64,000 nucleotides of DNA from Paenibacillus barcinonensis (lineage in GTDB: Bacteria; Bacillota; Bacilli; Paenibacillales; Paenibacillaceae). The stretch spans positions 1 to 64,000 of the forward strand of contig NZ_QJSW01000013.1 of NCBI RefSeq assembly GCF_003217495.1, written 5' to 3'. Under the pieces are notes generated by a model. That model was not told where the DNA came from. It did not search any database and was given only the letters and a program-made list of their open reading frames with translations. Each line of letters opens with the position of its first letter. Position 1 is the stretch's first letter. Below, in pieces: positions 17,400 through 26,801 of this stretch. A program made the position numbers and the translations under genes.

Positions 17400-18932
17400 T
17401 TATATGAGCGGCAGCCTGTCAGCCGCTAACCCAGCTTGCTGAGAGGTGTATCGTTCAATCACACTGCATAACGTAATTAGTCCTTGCCGCAGCGCTTGTT
17501 CGCTGGTCACTGTGAAACAGATCCGTAAGCTTGGCGTATCACTCTCCCCGACAAAACAGGCTGATCCCGGCAAAAAGGATACCCCTGCAGCAAGAGACTG
17601 CCGATGCAGCTCATGCATATCAAAGCTCCCGTGCAATTCAAGCCACAAATTCAGCCCTCCATCTGGAAGACGCCATTGCATTGCCTTCGCTGCATGCTCG
17701 TCCAGCACTTTGGAAGCAGCACATAGCCGTGCATACAATTTCTCTCGAAGCTCATGGACATAAACATCATATTGATGATGTATGTACGTCTGAAGGGCCT
17801 TCTGGGTCATTAGCGGACTCCCCAGATCAGCTGTAGATTTGGCAGCGACAAGCCGGGTTAGCACACTTCCATCGGCAATCGCACAAGCTATACGGCAACC
17901 CGGAGACAGCACCTTGCTGAAGCTTTTGATGTAAACGACATGTCCGGCACTATCCATGGATTTGATGGAAGCTGGGGGCGGTTCATGAAAATACAGATCA
18001 GCAAAAGGATCATCCTCAAGAATAAGACAATGATAGCTTTGCGCAATGTTAAGCAGCTGTGCCCGCCTTCTGGCACTCATCGTTATGCCCGTCGGATTGT
18101 GGTATGTAGGAACAGTATATATCAGCTTCGGTGCATAAGTATCACACAGTCGGGTCAGCAGGTCGATACGCATGCCTTCATCATCCATAGGAACTGTAAT
18201 AATCTTGGCCCCACGGCTTGTAAATACATCAATAGCTCCTGTGTATGTTGGAGCCTCCATGTATACAACATCGCCAGGCCCAACAAATGTACGTGCCACC
18301 AGATCAATCCCCTGCTGTGCACCGCTCGTGATTAACATTCGTTCAGGAGCCGCCTGAAGTCCACGAGAAGTGAAATGTGCAGCAAAGGTCTGTCTTAATT
18401 CCCAATCCCCCTGAAATGACCCATATGCCGCCATACGCTCCGTATGATCCGATGTGAGATAGTAGGCACTGTCAATGATATCCCGCGTAGGCAGTAGCTC
18501 TGGCTGGATCGCAGACATATGCAGTTCGTACCGAACCTGTGGAGAGACATCAAAATGCCGCCACAGCTGCGCTCTTGGCAAATAGTCGATCAATGTCATC
18601 TGCCAGTCCAGCGCTGTCCCTGAATCGCTGCTCCCCTTCCTGTGAACCGTACCAGCACTGTCCTCTTTAGTTCGGGTTACTTGGGCAGAATCCCGAGATC
18701 CAGTCACATAACAGCCTTTGCCTTGAGAGCAGCAGATAAGCTGTATGGCCTCCAGTTCCGCATAGGCTTTCGTCACCGTGACCAGGCTTACGCCCAAATC
18801 AGCAGTCATTTTGCGAACAGAGGGCAACCGGGTCCCCGGTTCAATTAATCCCGACCGAATGCGGTCAGCAATCGTCAGAGCAATCTGCACATACAACTTG
18901 GCACTGCTCCCCCGTTTCAGTTCAATATGCAT
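17400..18932 (-). CDS. MocR-family transcription regulator (GntR HTH + aminotransferase domain)
   Basis: A 510-residue protein with an N-terminal winged helix (about 8-76; GTRLPSVRKMTADLGVSLVTVTKAYAELEA), a linker and a fold-type I aminotransferase domain (about 120-500). The PLP lysine is conserved in YIKSFSKVLSPGCRIA near residue 336, and YTVPTYHNPTG is present. MocR regulators sense PLP or PLP-amino-acid adducts (PdxR, GabR). It is divergent from an aminotransferase gene, the classical MocR arrangement, and probably controls it. Repeated ACTGTTAT sites in the shared intergenic region are its likely operators. The ligand is unknown. Confidence 0.92.
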   Translation of the reverse strand: MHIELKRGSSAKLYVQIALTIADRIRSGLIEPGTRLPSVRKMTADLGVSLVTVTKAYAELEAIQLICCSQGKGCYVTGSRDSAQVTRTKEDSAGTVHRKGSSDSGTALDWQMTLIDYLPRAQLWRHFDVSPQVRYELHMSAIQPELLPTRDIIDSAYYLTSDHTERMAAYGSFQGDWELRQTFAAHFTSRGLQAAPERMLITSGAQQGIDLVARTFVGPGDVVYMEAPTYTGAIDVFTSRGAKIITVPMDDEGMRIDLLTRLCDTYAPKLIYTVPTYHNPTGITMSARRRAQLLNIAQSYHCLILEDDPFADLYFHEPPPASIKSMDSAGHVVYIKSFSKVLSPGCRIACAIADGSVLTRLVAAKSTADLGSPLMTQKALQTYIHHQYDVYVHELREKLYARLCAASKVLDEHAAKAMQWRLPDGGLNLWLELHGSFDMHELHRQSLAAGVSFLPGSACFVGESDTPSLRICFTVTSEQALRQGLITLCSVIERYTSQQAGLAADRLPLI

Positions 18933-18944
18933 AATCGCTCCCCT

Positions 18945-19016
18945 AACTGTTATGATCGTTGTTTTACTGTTATAGTGCGCTCTATCTATTATAGTTTATA
19001 ATGTCAGTATAACAGT
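18945..19016. promoter_or_regulatory. Candidate MocR operator: direct and inverted ACTGTTAT repeats
   Basis: ACTGTTAT occurs at 18946-18953 and again at 18966-18973, exactly 20 bp (two helical turns) apart. An inverted copy, TATAACAGT, lies at 19008-19016. A TATAAT (18997-19002) with no good -35 sits between them, consistent with a promoter that needs activation. This matches how GabR/PdxR-type proteins bind spaced direct repeats. Confidence 0.6.
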
Positions 19017-19039
19017 GAATAACAGGAGATGAGAATATA

Positions 19040-20269
19040 ATGAGTACACCTTGGTCTAAAATGGCACAAAACACCCCGTCCTCTGTCGTTCGCGACATGT
19101 TACAGGCCGCACAAGCGCCCGGAATGATTTCACTTGCAGGTGGCCTTCCTGCACAAACATCGTTCCCGCTTGAAGCCATCCGCGCAGCTTACGAGAAAGT
19201 ATTCATGAGCGGCTCAGCCGCTCTTCAATATGCAGAAACGGAAGGGTATCGTCCGCTTCGTGTCAAAATTGCTGAGCGTCTGGAAGCGAAAGGATTGCCC
19301 GCTTCACCTGATCATATGCTGCTCACTACGGGATCACAGCAATCCATTGATCTGGTCTGCCGCATCCTGCTTGATGCCGGTGACAGCGTACTTGTAGAAT
19401 CACCTACTTATCTGGCGGCTCTGCAGGTCATCCAATCTTATCAGGGCGTATCACACGGCGTAGCTTGTGATGAACACGGTATGTTGCCGGAATCTCTGGA
19501 AGAGCAGCTTCAGCTGCACCGCCCAAAACTTGTCTACATTAACCCCACATTCTCTAACCCGACAGGCAAAGTGTGGTCCCGTGAGAGAAGACAACAAGCC
19601 GTGGATTTGTGCCGGAAATATGGTGTACTTATTCTGGAGGATGACCCTTACGGTGAAATTCGCTTTAACCCTGAACAGTTAGATGCGCCTGCTCTCGCAG
19701 CATTGGATGCTGCATCCTATGAAGGACCGTCTAACGTAATCTACACCAGCACCTTTTCCAAAACGGTAGCTCCGGGCCTTCGTACAGGCTGGATTCTCGC
19801 TGCTCCCGATATTGTTAAAATTGCTGCTCGCGCCAAGCAAGGCGCAGACCTGCACTCCAGCAGCATTGATCAGCGGGCACTGCACGCATTACTTGAGACG
19901 TTTGATCTGGATGCTCATATTCGCCACATCTCTCAGGACTATGAACAGCGCATGATCACGCTGACTGAGCTCATGACCCGCAAATCATGGGAGGGCATCA
20001 CTTGGAACTCGCCGCAGGGCGGGATGTTCCTGTGGCTGACGCTTCCAGAAGGCATGCTTGCCAGCAACCTGTTCACATACGGCATTCAAGAGAAGGTATG
20101 TATCGTACCCGGGGATTCCTTCTATGCCGGAACACCAGAGCTTAACCGGATGCGGATTAACTTCACCCATACAGACCCTGAGCTGCTTCCTGAAGCCGTA
20201 GAACGTATGGATCGTGCCATCCAGCGCTGGCATGCTTCCAGCCAATCTGATCATGTGGTTACGATGTAA
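19040..20269 (+). CDS. PLP-dependent aminotransferase, LysN / 2-aminoadipate type
   Basis: A 409-residue fold-type I aminotransferase of the PatA/LysN-like subgroup. N-terminal PGMISLAGGLPAQTSFP is followed by LLTTGSQQSIDLVCR, YINPTFSNPTG and the PLP lysine in YTSTFSKTVAPGLRTGW near residue 240; RINFTH ends the domain. Substrates in the family include aminoadipate, aromatic and branched-chain amino acids; the sequence does not say which. AGGAGATGAG gives the ribosome site. It is divergent from the MocR regulator and followed by its own terminator. Confidence 0.93.
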   Translation: MSTPWSKMAQNTPSSVVRDMLQAAQAPGMISLAGGLPAQTSFPLEAIRAAYEKVFMSGSAALQYAETEGYRPLRVKIAERLEAKGLPASPDHMLLTTGSQQSIDLVCRILLDAGDSVLVESPTYLAALQVIQSYQGVSHGVACDEHGMLPESLEEQLQLHRPKLVYINPTFSNPTGKVWSRERRQQAVDLCRKYGVLILEDDPYGEIRFNPEQLDAPALAALDAASYEGPSNVIYTSTFSKTVAPGLRTGWILAAPDIVKIAARAKQGADLHSSSIDQRALHALLETFDLDAHIRHISQDYEQRMITLTELMTRKSWEGITWNSPQGGMFLWLTLPEGMLASNLFTYGIQEKVCIVPGDSFYAGTPELNRMRINFTHTDPELLPEAVERMDRAIQRWHASSQSDHVVTM

Positions 20270-20298
20270 CAAACTGTCATTCGATAGCATAACAGTTG

Positions 20299-20338
20299 AC
20301 CGCTTTGGCCTTTTTGCAGGCAAAGCGGTTTTTCTTTT
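20299..20338 (+). terminator. Terminator of the aminotransferase gene
   Basis: CCGCTTTG-GCC pairs with GGC-AAAGCGG, followed by TTTTTCTTTT, 30 bases after the stop codon. Confidence 0.85.
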
Positions 20339-20410
20339 ATTTGCTTTTTTGATTTTTTGCGCTAATTGCTTCTGACTGTTCTGTTTTCAGTCGCTGTGCT
20401 GCTTACGCTG

Positions 20411-20464
20411 GAATAAAAATAAGGCGTCAATTCCCCATATCGGAATCTGACGCCTTATTTTATA
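20411..20464. terminator. Bidirectional terminator, probably for rnpB
   Basis: AAATAAGGCGTCA-ATTCC pairs with GGAAT-TGACGCCTTATTTT, with A/T runs on both sides. On the minus strand it lies about 55 bases beyond the mature 3' end of RNase P RNA. Confidence 0.85.
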
Positions 20465-20516
20465 TCACCTGTTATGTTGTGAACAGGAACTCATAAGTTA
20501 GTTTTGTTGTTGTTGC

Positions 20517-20941
20517 AGTTAGGAAAGCTTACCGTAAGCCGGGTTCTGTGCTCTTCGTGGTTCAAACGGGAACTACCCTCCCACCAGAAGCGACAATCAT
20601 CTATCTAGGCCGTACATTGCTGCACAGCTCAAGCGACCAACCTAGACACACCTCGGGCTAAGGCTGTCTCCTCCGAAGAGGTGACCGTGTCCCTTTAGGT
20701 CTTGCTCCAGATGGGGTTTACCAGGAACGAAGTCACCAGCGTTCCTCGGGGTCTCTTACACCTCGGTTCCATCCTTGCCTGTACCGGATTACCCGGCCAT
20801 CGGCGGTCCATTTCTGTGGCACTATCCTTCAACTCGCGCTGACTGGACGTTATCCAGCATCCTGCCCTGTGGAGCCCGGACTTTCCTCTCGTGGCAACGC
20901 AGGCCACCAGCGATTGTCTGTCAAACTTTCCGAACAACATT
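20517..20941 (-). ncRNA. rnpB: RNase P RNA (class B / Firmicute type)
   Basis: The RNA subunit of RNase P, which matures the 5' ends of tRNAs. The minus strand carries the universal GAGGAAAGTCCGGGCTCC block, later AGGGTAGTTCCC and the terminal CAGAACCCGGCTTA. The ends pair as helix P1 (GGAAAG near 20935 with CTTTCC at 20522-20527). The length of about 425 nt is slightly above B. subtilis (about 400). The ends are estimated from P1 and the promoter. A consensus promoter lies directly upstream and a terminator downstream. Small reading frames in it are spurious. Confidence 0.96.
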
Positions 20942-20945
20942 ACAT

Positions 20946-20974
20946 AGTATACAGGCAATTGCCTTCCCATACAA
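20946..20974 (-). promoter_or_regulatory. rnpB promoter
   Basis: TTGTAT (20974-20969) and TATACT (20951-20946) are separated by exactly 17 bases on the minus strand. The start point would be near 20939, matching the expected RNase P RNA 5' end. Confidence 0.8.
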
Positions 20975-21019
20975 GATAAATATTAATGGAAATCAGCGTA
21001 CAGACTGCTTTTTACCCAT

Positions 21020-22135
21020 TTACAGAAAACGGAATACCTCCGTATCCACCCCGGATGCAGTCACCTTTGTCTCATATCGCTGATCCGAAAGCTGTGCACG
21101 CAGCCAATCCGCCGTTTTGGGCTTCATAATTTTTTCTATATTATGGCCCGGATCAATGATACACATGCCCGCCATCAAAGCATCATGTGCCGTATGATAG
21201 TCAATATCTCCAGTTACGATGACATCTGCTCCTTTGAAACGGGCTGTAAGCACATAGCGACTGCCTGAACCGCCGAGTACAGCCGCTTTCTTGATTTTTT
21301 TATTCAGATCACCGACAACACGCACTTGAGGAACGTTAAATTGCGCTTTGACGACCTGAGCCAGTTCAGCAAGGGTTTTAGGCTCCGTCAAAGGACCGAG
21401 ACGCCCCAAACCAAGTGTACGACCTTTTAAATCCACAGCGTAGAGATCATAAGCCACCTCTTCATATGGATGCGCCTTTAACATCGCCTGAATCACCTTG
21501 CTTCGCAAGCTTTGAGGTACAAGCGTTTCAATCCGCATTTCTTCAACACGTTCCATGTGCCCCTGCGCTCCGATAAAAGGTTGTGTGCCTTCGCCCGGAA
21601 CAAATGTACCTGTTCCTTCCGTATTAAAGCTACATTTGCTGTACTGACCAATGCTTCCTGCCCCGGCCTCCAGAATCGCTTGCAGCACCTGCTCATGATG
21701 TGTACGAGGGACAAATACGGCCAGCTTGTAGAGTTGATCTGTATGCACATCTTCCAGCGATTCCTTGCTCTCAATGCCCAGCGCTTCAGCCATCCAGTCA
21801 TTAATGCCGCCCTCGGCTACATCGAGATTGGTGTGGGCAATATAGACCGCGATGTCGTTCTTAATCAGCTTCTCATACAGCTTGCCCATCGGTGTATCTG
21901 TACTTAGTGATTTTACCGGACGGAACATAATAGCATGGTGAGCAATAATCAGATTGGCTCCAATACGAATCGCTTCCTCCACGACTTCATCCGTAACATC
22001 CAGTGCCACAAGCACATGGGTAATTTCTTTTTGCAAACTTCCCAACTGCAGACCGATACGATCATCCGGTACAGCCAGATGTTTAGGAGCCAGTCGCTCC
22101 ATTAGTTGGATTACGGTTTGACCTTTGGCAAGCAT
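21020..22135 (-). CDS. yqfO: Nif3-like dinuclear metal-centre protein (YqfO)
   Basis: A 371-residue NIF3 family protein. Metal-binding motifs are IIAHHAIMF near residue 65, HTNLD near 100 and the C-terminal DIDYHTAHDA with GHNIEK. A middle insertion of about 100 residues (roughly 130-235, KLAVFVPRTHHEQVL ...) is the PII/CutA-like domain typical of Bacillus YqfO. The molecular role is unsettled; a GTP cyclohydrolase I type 2 label is traditional. AGGAGGTG precedes the ATG. The first codons overlap the end of trmK by 25 bases, so the two are translationally coupled. Confidence 0.93.
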   Translation of the reverse strand: MLAKGQTVIQLMERLAPKHLAVPDDRIGLQLGSLQKEITHVLVALDVTDEVVEEAIRIGANLIIAHHAIMFRPVKSLSTDTPMGKLYEKLIKNDIAVYIAHTNLDVAEGGINDWMAEALGIESKESLEDVHTDQLYKLAVFVPRTHHEQVLQAILEAGAGSIGQYSKCSFNTEGTGTFVPGEGTQPFIGAQGHMERVEEMRIETLVPQSLRSKVIQAMLKAHPYEEVAYDLYAVDLKGRTLGLGRLGPLTEPKTLAELAQVVKAQFNVPQVRVVGDLNKKIKKAAVLGGSGSRYVLTARFKGADVIVTGDIDYHTAHDALMAGMCIIDPGHNIEKIMKPKTADWLRAQLSDQRYETKVTASGVDTEVFRFL

Positions 22136-22869
22136 GCCAACACCTCCTGTAAACTGGTGATCAGCTCCTGTACCTCAGCTGCTTTGTCCCTGGACGATTC
22201 CTGATCGGATTTGGAGATGGATTGCAGCACTCCCTGCAACTTGTTAATCTCGCTCTCCCATTTGGCAAAAAACACTTCACTAACGCGGTCCGTCAGATAC
22301 GGTCCCATACGAAGAAGTAAATCTTCGGTCAATTGCACGCCGTCTTTTAAAGGACGTGCCCGATATACCTCTTCATTTGTAATTGGACTGCTCTCCTTCG
22401 GCATCGCGGTAATAATCTCATAAATTTTTCCATCTTCCTCCAGGAGCTGCTCCGCTACGACAACCCAATGATGCTCCAGCAGCCAACGTCTCAGAATATC
22501 TTCACCTACGTTAGGCTGTAAAATCAGAAGCTGTACACCTTCCAATTTGGATAAGCCGCGATCCAGAATGGAAGCAATCAATGCACCGCCCATGCCCGCA
22601 ATCGTAATGACATCCACTTCTCTTGCTGAGATCACATCCAGACCATCCCCGCGACGCACCGTAATTTTCTCTTGTAACCCGGCATCACTGACTTGCTTGC
22701 ATGCAGCATCATATGGACCTGGATTAACTTCTCCCGCTACAGCCGTTGAAGCTTTGCCACTACGAATTGCGGCAACAGGTAACAAAGCGTGGTCCGAGCC
22801 AATATCCGCCATTCGGCTCCCTTCAGGAATTTGATCATGTATCCGTTGTAATCGATTCGAAAGTTTCAT
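22111..22869 (-). CDS. trmK: tRNA (adenine-22-N1)-methyltransferase TrmK (YqfN)
   Basis: A 252-residue SAM-dependent enzyme that makes m1A22 in tRNA. The Rossmann motif I is RMADIGSDHALLPVAAI near residue 22, VAGEVNPGPYDAA forms motif II, and ITIAGMGGALIASIL carries the catalytic-loop region near 90. A C-terminal coiled coil follows (about 190-245; FFAKWESEINKLQGVLQ), as known for the family. The start at 22869 is selected from AGGTG upstream. It lies in a pair with yqfO downstream of sigA, as in B. subtilis. Confidence 0.93.
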   Translation of the reverse strand: MKLSNRLQRIHDQIPEGSRMADIGSDHALLPVAAIRSGKASTAVAGEVNPGPYDAACKQVSDAGLQEKITVRRGDGLDVISAREVDVITIAGMGGALIASILDRGLSKLEGVQLLILQPNVGEDILRRWLLEHHWVVVAEQLLEEDGKIYEIITAMPKESSPITNEEVYRARPLKDGVQLTEDLLLRMGPYLTDRVSEVFFAKWESEINKLQGVLQSISKSDQESSRDKAAEVQELITSLQEVLACLPKVKP

Positions 22870-22998
22870 GAAGCACCTGACCATTCATTTAATTTATTGA
22901 TTTGCATTGCGTGAAGAAAAACGATAAAATGAAATCCAATCAAACATTTCAAGGATGAATTTCCAAAAGAAAGAAATCTACATATTTAAATTAAAACG

Positions 22999-23043
22999 AA
23001 AGGAGACCCCGCCGCCGCCAAAGCGTCTCGCAGAAAGTCTCCT
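22999..23043 (-). terminator. Probable terminator of dnaG-sigA
   Basis: AGGAGAC pairs with GTCTCCT across a large G/C-rich loop and is followed by TTCGTTTTAATTT on the minus strand, 10 bases after the sigA stop. Confidence 0.6.
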
Positions 23044-23052
23044 ACAGTTCAA

Positions 23053-24192
23053 TTATTCGAGGAAATCCTTGAGTCGTTTGCTGCGACTCGGGTGACGCAA
23101 TTTACGAAGAGCCTTGGCTTCGATTTGACGAATACGCTCACGCGTAACACCGAATACTTTACCCACTTCTTCAAGTGTTCTTGTACGGCCATCATCCAGA
23201 CCAAAACGCAGACGAAGAACATTTTCTTCACGCTCTGTCAATGTGTCCAGAACATCTTCGAGTTGTTCTTTCAAAAGTTCGTAGGCAGCAGCATCGGCTG
23301 GAGCCAATGCTTCCTGATCCTCAATAAAATCACCCAGATGAGAATCGTCTTCTTCACCAATCGGTGTTTCCAGAGAAACCGGTTCCTGTGCAATCTTGGT
23401 TATTTCACGAACCTTTTCTACACTCAGGTCCATCTCCGCAGCAATCTCTTCAGGAGTCGGTTCGCGTCCAAGTTCCTGCAACAATTGACGGGATACCCGA
23501 ATCAGCTTGTTAATCGTCTCCACCATGTGTACAGGAATACGAATTGTACGTGCTTGGTCTGCAATCGCACGTGTAATCGCCTGACGAATCCACCATGTTG
23601 CATACGTACTGAACTTGTAACCTTTTTTATGGTCAAATTTCTCTACCGCTTTGATTAGACCCATGTTACCTTCCTGAATCAAATCAAGGAACAGCATGCC
23701 ACGTCCCACGTAACGCTTGGCAATACTTACAACGAGACGCAGGTTAGCTTCAGCAAGACGGCGTTTCGCTTCCTCATCCCCGTTCTCAATTCGCTTGGCA
23801 AGCTGTACTTCGTCATCGGCAGACAACAAAGGTACACGTCCAATCTCCTTGAGGTACATCCGCACAGGGTCATTAATTTTGATGCCGGGTGGCAGGCTCA
23901 GATCATCATCAAAATGGAATTCATCATCGCCATCTCTGCCGCCATTCTCGGAATCATCGTTTGGACGAAGGGTGACCTCTTCATCATTCTCGTTAACCAC
24001 ATCAATTCCAAGGTCGCTGAGCTGCTCATAGAACTCATCCATCTGCTCTGCATCCTGCTCAAACGGAGAGAGTTTTTCAATAATTTCCTTGTAGTTCAGT
24101 GAGGCTCTTTTCTTACCTGATTCAATCAATTGATCTTTAACCTGATCCAGTGTTAGTTCTGTTTCTAGTTCAGTATGCTGATCATTCGCCAT
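23053..24192 (-). CDS. sigA: Principal RNA polymerase sigma factor SigA (RpoD)
   Basis: The housekeeping sigma-70 factor, 379 residues (B. subtilis SigA is 371). Region 1.1 is acidic. Regions 1.2-2.4 run from about 130 to 240 ([55 protein letters not shown]). Region 3 includes [20 protein letters not shown]. Region 4 has the helix-turn-helix [20 protein letters not shown] near the C-terminus. GGAGGAGGGAG is the ribosome site. It lies 45 bases after dnaG, the conserved macromolecular-synthesis operon. Confidence 0.98.
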   Translation of the reverse strand: MANDQHTELETELTLDQVKDQLIESGKKRASLNYKEIIEKLSPFEQDAEQMDEFYEQLSDLGIDVVNENDEEVTLRPNDDSENGGRDGDDEFHFDDDLSLPPGIKINDPVRMYLKEIGRVPLLSADDEVQLAKRIENGDEEAKRRLAEANLRLVVSIAKRYVGRGMLFLDLIQEGNMGLIKAVEKFDHKKGYKFSTYATWWIRQAITRAIADQARTIRIPVHMVETINKLIRVSRQLLQELGREPTPEEIAAEMDLSVEKVREITKIAQEPVSLETPIGEEDDSHLGDFIEDQEALAPADAAAYELLKEQLEDVLDTLTEREENVLRLRFGLDDGRTRTLEEVGKVFGVTRERIRQIEAKALRKLRHPSRSKRLKDFLE

Positions 24193-24237
24193 AACTCGAC
24201 TCCCTCCTCCCTAGAAACATCTGAGTAATCTAGATGT

Positions 24238-26058
24238 TCACTGTCTCTCTAGGGCAATCATCTCAAGTGCAATTTGTGCCGCGCGTACAGAATCACCTGC
24301 CCGCTCTGCAGCAATCATTTCTTCTTTCTTCAGATCGTACTCTTTTTTGCGCGGATACTTTAGAACTTCCCTGATACAATCGTCAAGCATCTGAATACTC
24401 CATTCACCTGGACCATCCATCATCGAGATCGAGCTGACCGTCTTTTCCAGACGATCATCATGCAGAGAAGACATAAAACGACTTGTATCCGGCGGTTTGC
24501 CTTGCGCGTAATAGGCATATAGATAAGCAGCAATAGCTGCATGATCATCCAAGTTAAAGGCTTCTCCAAGATGTTCATTGACGTACTGGGCTGCTTCATC
24601 ATCCTGCAGCATCCAGGCAATCAGCTTGCGCTCAGCAGCATGGTAAGCCGGCAACAGATTGGGTGTAGGCACATGCCTATTTTGTTGCCTACCATTATTC
24701 CACCTTTTCGTGTTATTATCCCCATAATCCTCGTTATTTTTCATCGCTTCCCGTTCCTCGTTACATTCTTGCTTCAATGTCTCGAAGGATACATCAACTT
24801 CAGCAGCAAGTTCACGAAGATATACTTCACGCTCCGTCGGTGAAGACAGAGGAGCAATCAGTTTTACTGCTTCTTTGGAATAAGCGATCTGACCGCCGCC
24901 TTCTAGCAGTATATGGTTTTTTTTAAGGTTTATAAGCTTAAATTTTGTAGTCGTTACGGCACCGTCCACAATCTGGTTACGGAATCGTTCACCACCGTGC
25001 TTTCGGATAAAATCATCCGGGTCAAGTCCCTCAGGAATGAGCGCGATCTTCACCTGTAATCCGGCTTCCTCTAATATGGGGAAGTTCTTCATGGCAGCGG
25101 CCTGTCCAGCTCGGTCGCCATCATAACACAGAATGACCTCATCACACATACCTTTAATCATCAAAGCCTGATTTTCCGTAAGCGCCGTTCCCATAGCAGC
25201 GACACCATTCTGAATGTCCTGATCCCATGCAGAGATCACATCACCGTAACCTTCAAACAAAATCACTTGTCTCTGTTTGCGTATTGCATTTTTGGCCTGA
25301 TGCAGATTGTAGAGAACACGGCCTTTATTGAACAGCCGGGTCTCCGGGGAGTTCAAATATTTAGGCTGGCCTTCTCCCAATATACGACCGGCAAATGCAA
25401 TCGGCTTACCGCTCCTGCCATGGATGGGGAACATAATTCGGTCTCTGAACTTGTCCACATATCCCTGGCCTTCACTTCGTTCTGACAGAAGCCCGCCCCG
25501 TTCCATCTCTTCCAGCGGATATTCGCGCTTCTCCAGAAACTGTACGAGCGTGTCCCATCGATTGGGTGCATATCCAATCTGGAACTGATCAATCAATTTG
25601 TCACCTATACCGCGCGAGCGTAAATATTCCATGGCCGCCTTACCATGCTCTGTATTTTTCAATAGAAAATGATACAGCTTCGCGGTAAGCTCATAAGCCT
25701 CCAATAGACGTGCCGTCTCCGGATTTACATGAGCTGCTTCACGCCCCTGCCAGTCACCCATGGAGATATGACTTTCTTCTGCCATCGTTTTGACAGCCTC
25801 GGGAAAGGACAATCCTTCGATTTCCATCCTGAATTTGATGGCATTACCGCCCGTGCCGCATCCGTAGCAGTAGAAAATCTGTTTCTCAGGTGTAACAGTG
25901 AACGAAGGCGTCTTCTCGGAATGAAAAGGGCAGAGGCCTTTCATGTACTTCCCCTGCTTGGTCAGATGCACAAATCGGCTTACCGTATCGACGATATCAT
26001 GTTGCTGCAATACCGATTCAATAATACTTTCGGGTATACCGCCTTGTCCGTTACTCAT
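24238..26058 (-). CDS. dnaG: DNA primase DnaG
   Basis: A 606-residue primase that synthesises RNA primers at the replication fork. The CHC2 zinc finger is near residues 35-62 (CPFHSEKTPSF ... YCYGCGTGG). The catalytic core follows with RIMFPIHGRSGKPIAFAGR and the TOPRIM acidic motifs LFEGYGDVISA and ILCYDGDRAG. The C-terminal 150 residues are the helicase-interacting domain. The start at 26058 (MSNGQGG) is chosen because AAGGTGG lies nearby; the frame extends nine codons further. It is the first cistron before sigA. Confidence 0.97.
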   Translation of the reverse strand: MSNGQGGIPESIIESVLQQHDIVDTVSRFVHLTKQGKYMKGLCPFHSEKTPSFTVTPEKQIFYCYGCGTGGNAIKFRMEIEGLSFPEAVKTMAEESHISMGDWQGREAAHVNPETARLLEAYELTAKLYHFLLKNTEHGKAAMEYLRSRGIGDKLIDQFQIGYAPNRWDTLVQFLEKREYPLEEMERGGLLSERSEGQGYVDKFRDRIMFPIHGRSGKPIAFAGRILGEGQPKYLNSPETRLFNKGRVLYNLHQAKNAIRKQRQVILFEGYGDVISAWDQDIQNGVAAMGTALTENQALMIKGMCDEVILCYDGDRAGQAAAMKNFPILEEAGLQVKIALIPEGLDPDDFIRKHGGERFRNQIVDGAVTTTKFKLINLKKNHILLEGGGQIAYSKEAVKLIAPLSSPTEREVYLRELAAEVDVSFETLKQECNEEREAMKNNEDYGDNNTKRWNNGRQQNRHVPTPNLLPAYHAAERKLIAWMLQDDEAAQYVNEHLGEAFNLDDHAAIAAYLYAYYAQGKPPDTSRFMSSLHDDRLEKTVSSISMMDGPGEWSIQMLDDCIREVLKYPRKKEYDLKKEEMIAAERAGDSVRAAQIALEMIALERQ

Positions 26059-26105
26059 CTCGGCCACCTTCATCTCTTCTAACACGTAAATATAATTCGA
26101 TAAAG

Positions 26106-26594
26106 TTACACATTCTCCTGCAAATCTTTTAAAAGTTTTGTCAGTTTATGTTGAAAATTTTCTCGATCCTGCTCTGTGAAGGGCTTCGGCCCTTTCCCAT
26201 AATGACCTCGTCGTCTGGCTTTAGCTGCCGTATGACGAGAATCAAGCATAAAATCAATATCCCGGTCATTAAATTCACGACCTCTAAACGACAGAACATA
26301 ACAACGTTTGCCAAGTGCTAGCGCTGCAAGTCCATAATCTTGGGTAATGACCACATCATAAGGCTTGATATGATTCGCAATGTACAGGTCTGCACTTTGA
26401 TCACTGCGATCCACCTGCACGGTTCGTACCCCTTCTCCTCCTTGCAGCAAATGATCAAAGGAAGATACAAGCAGCACAGGAATATGAAAAAGACGTGCGG
26501 TGTTGACAATCTCGGTCTTGACCGGGCAAGCATCTCCATCCACTACGATGTGACGTATATTCAAATCACTCAAACCCAGACCACCCGGTTTCAT
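26106..26594 (-). CDS. yqxD: YaiI/YqxD family protein (UPF0178, PIN-like)
   Basis: A 162-residue protein of the DUF188 family: VVDGDACPVKTEI near the N-terminus, VITQDYGLAALALGKRCYVLSFRGREF in the middle and KARRRGHYGKGPKPFTEQDR at the end. The fold is PIN-like by family, so a nuclease role is possible but unproven. Its place directly upstream of dnaG matches yqxD in B. subtilis. No good ribosome site precedes the ATG at 26594; the start could be a few codons downstream (for example a TTG before NIRHIVV). Confidence 0.9.
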   Translation of the reverse strand: MKPGGLGLSDLNIRHIVVDGDACPVKTEIVNTARLFHIPVLLVSSFDHLLQGGEGVRTVQVDRSDQSADLYIANHIKPYDVVITQDYGLAALALGKRCYVLSFRGREFNDRDIDFMLDSRHTAAKARRRGHYGKGPKPFTEQDRENFQHKLTKLLKDLQENV

Positions 26595-26672
26595 AAAATA
26601 TCTGCATATTGTAATATACGACCTTGGCCATTCAAATTCCTTCTCTGCCTAAAGGAGAAAAACAAAGTCTAA

Positions 26673-26719
26673 AATACGGAGCGGTTGTTTTAAGCCAAAT
26701 TCTACAATCCGCTCCGTAT
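26673..26719. terminator. Hairpin terminator between glyS and yqxD
   Basis: ATACGGAGCGG pairs with CCGCTCCGTAT. On the minus strand it is followed by a T-rich tract. It lies about 80 bases after the glyS stop and would end the glyQS transcript. Confidence 0.7.
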
Positions 26720-26801
26720 ATTTATACCCTCATGTATCCTTCTTTAATACTGCCCTTGTGCACGGACGTATTTTAATACAGAAATCGCAGCCCTGGCAGG
26801 A

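Noticed and set aside
20695..20970. 91-codon minus-strand frame
   Set aside because: It lies inside the RNase P RNA gene.
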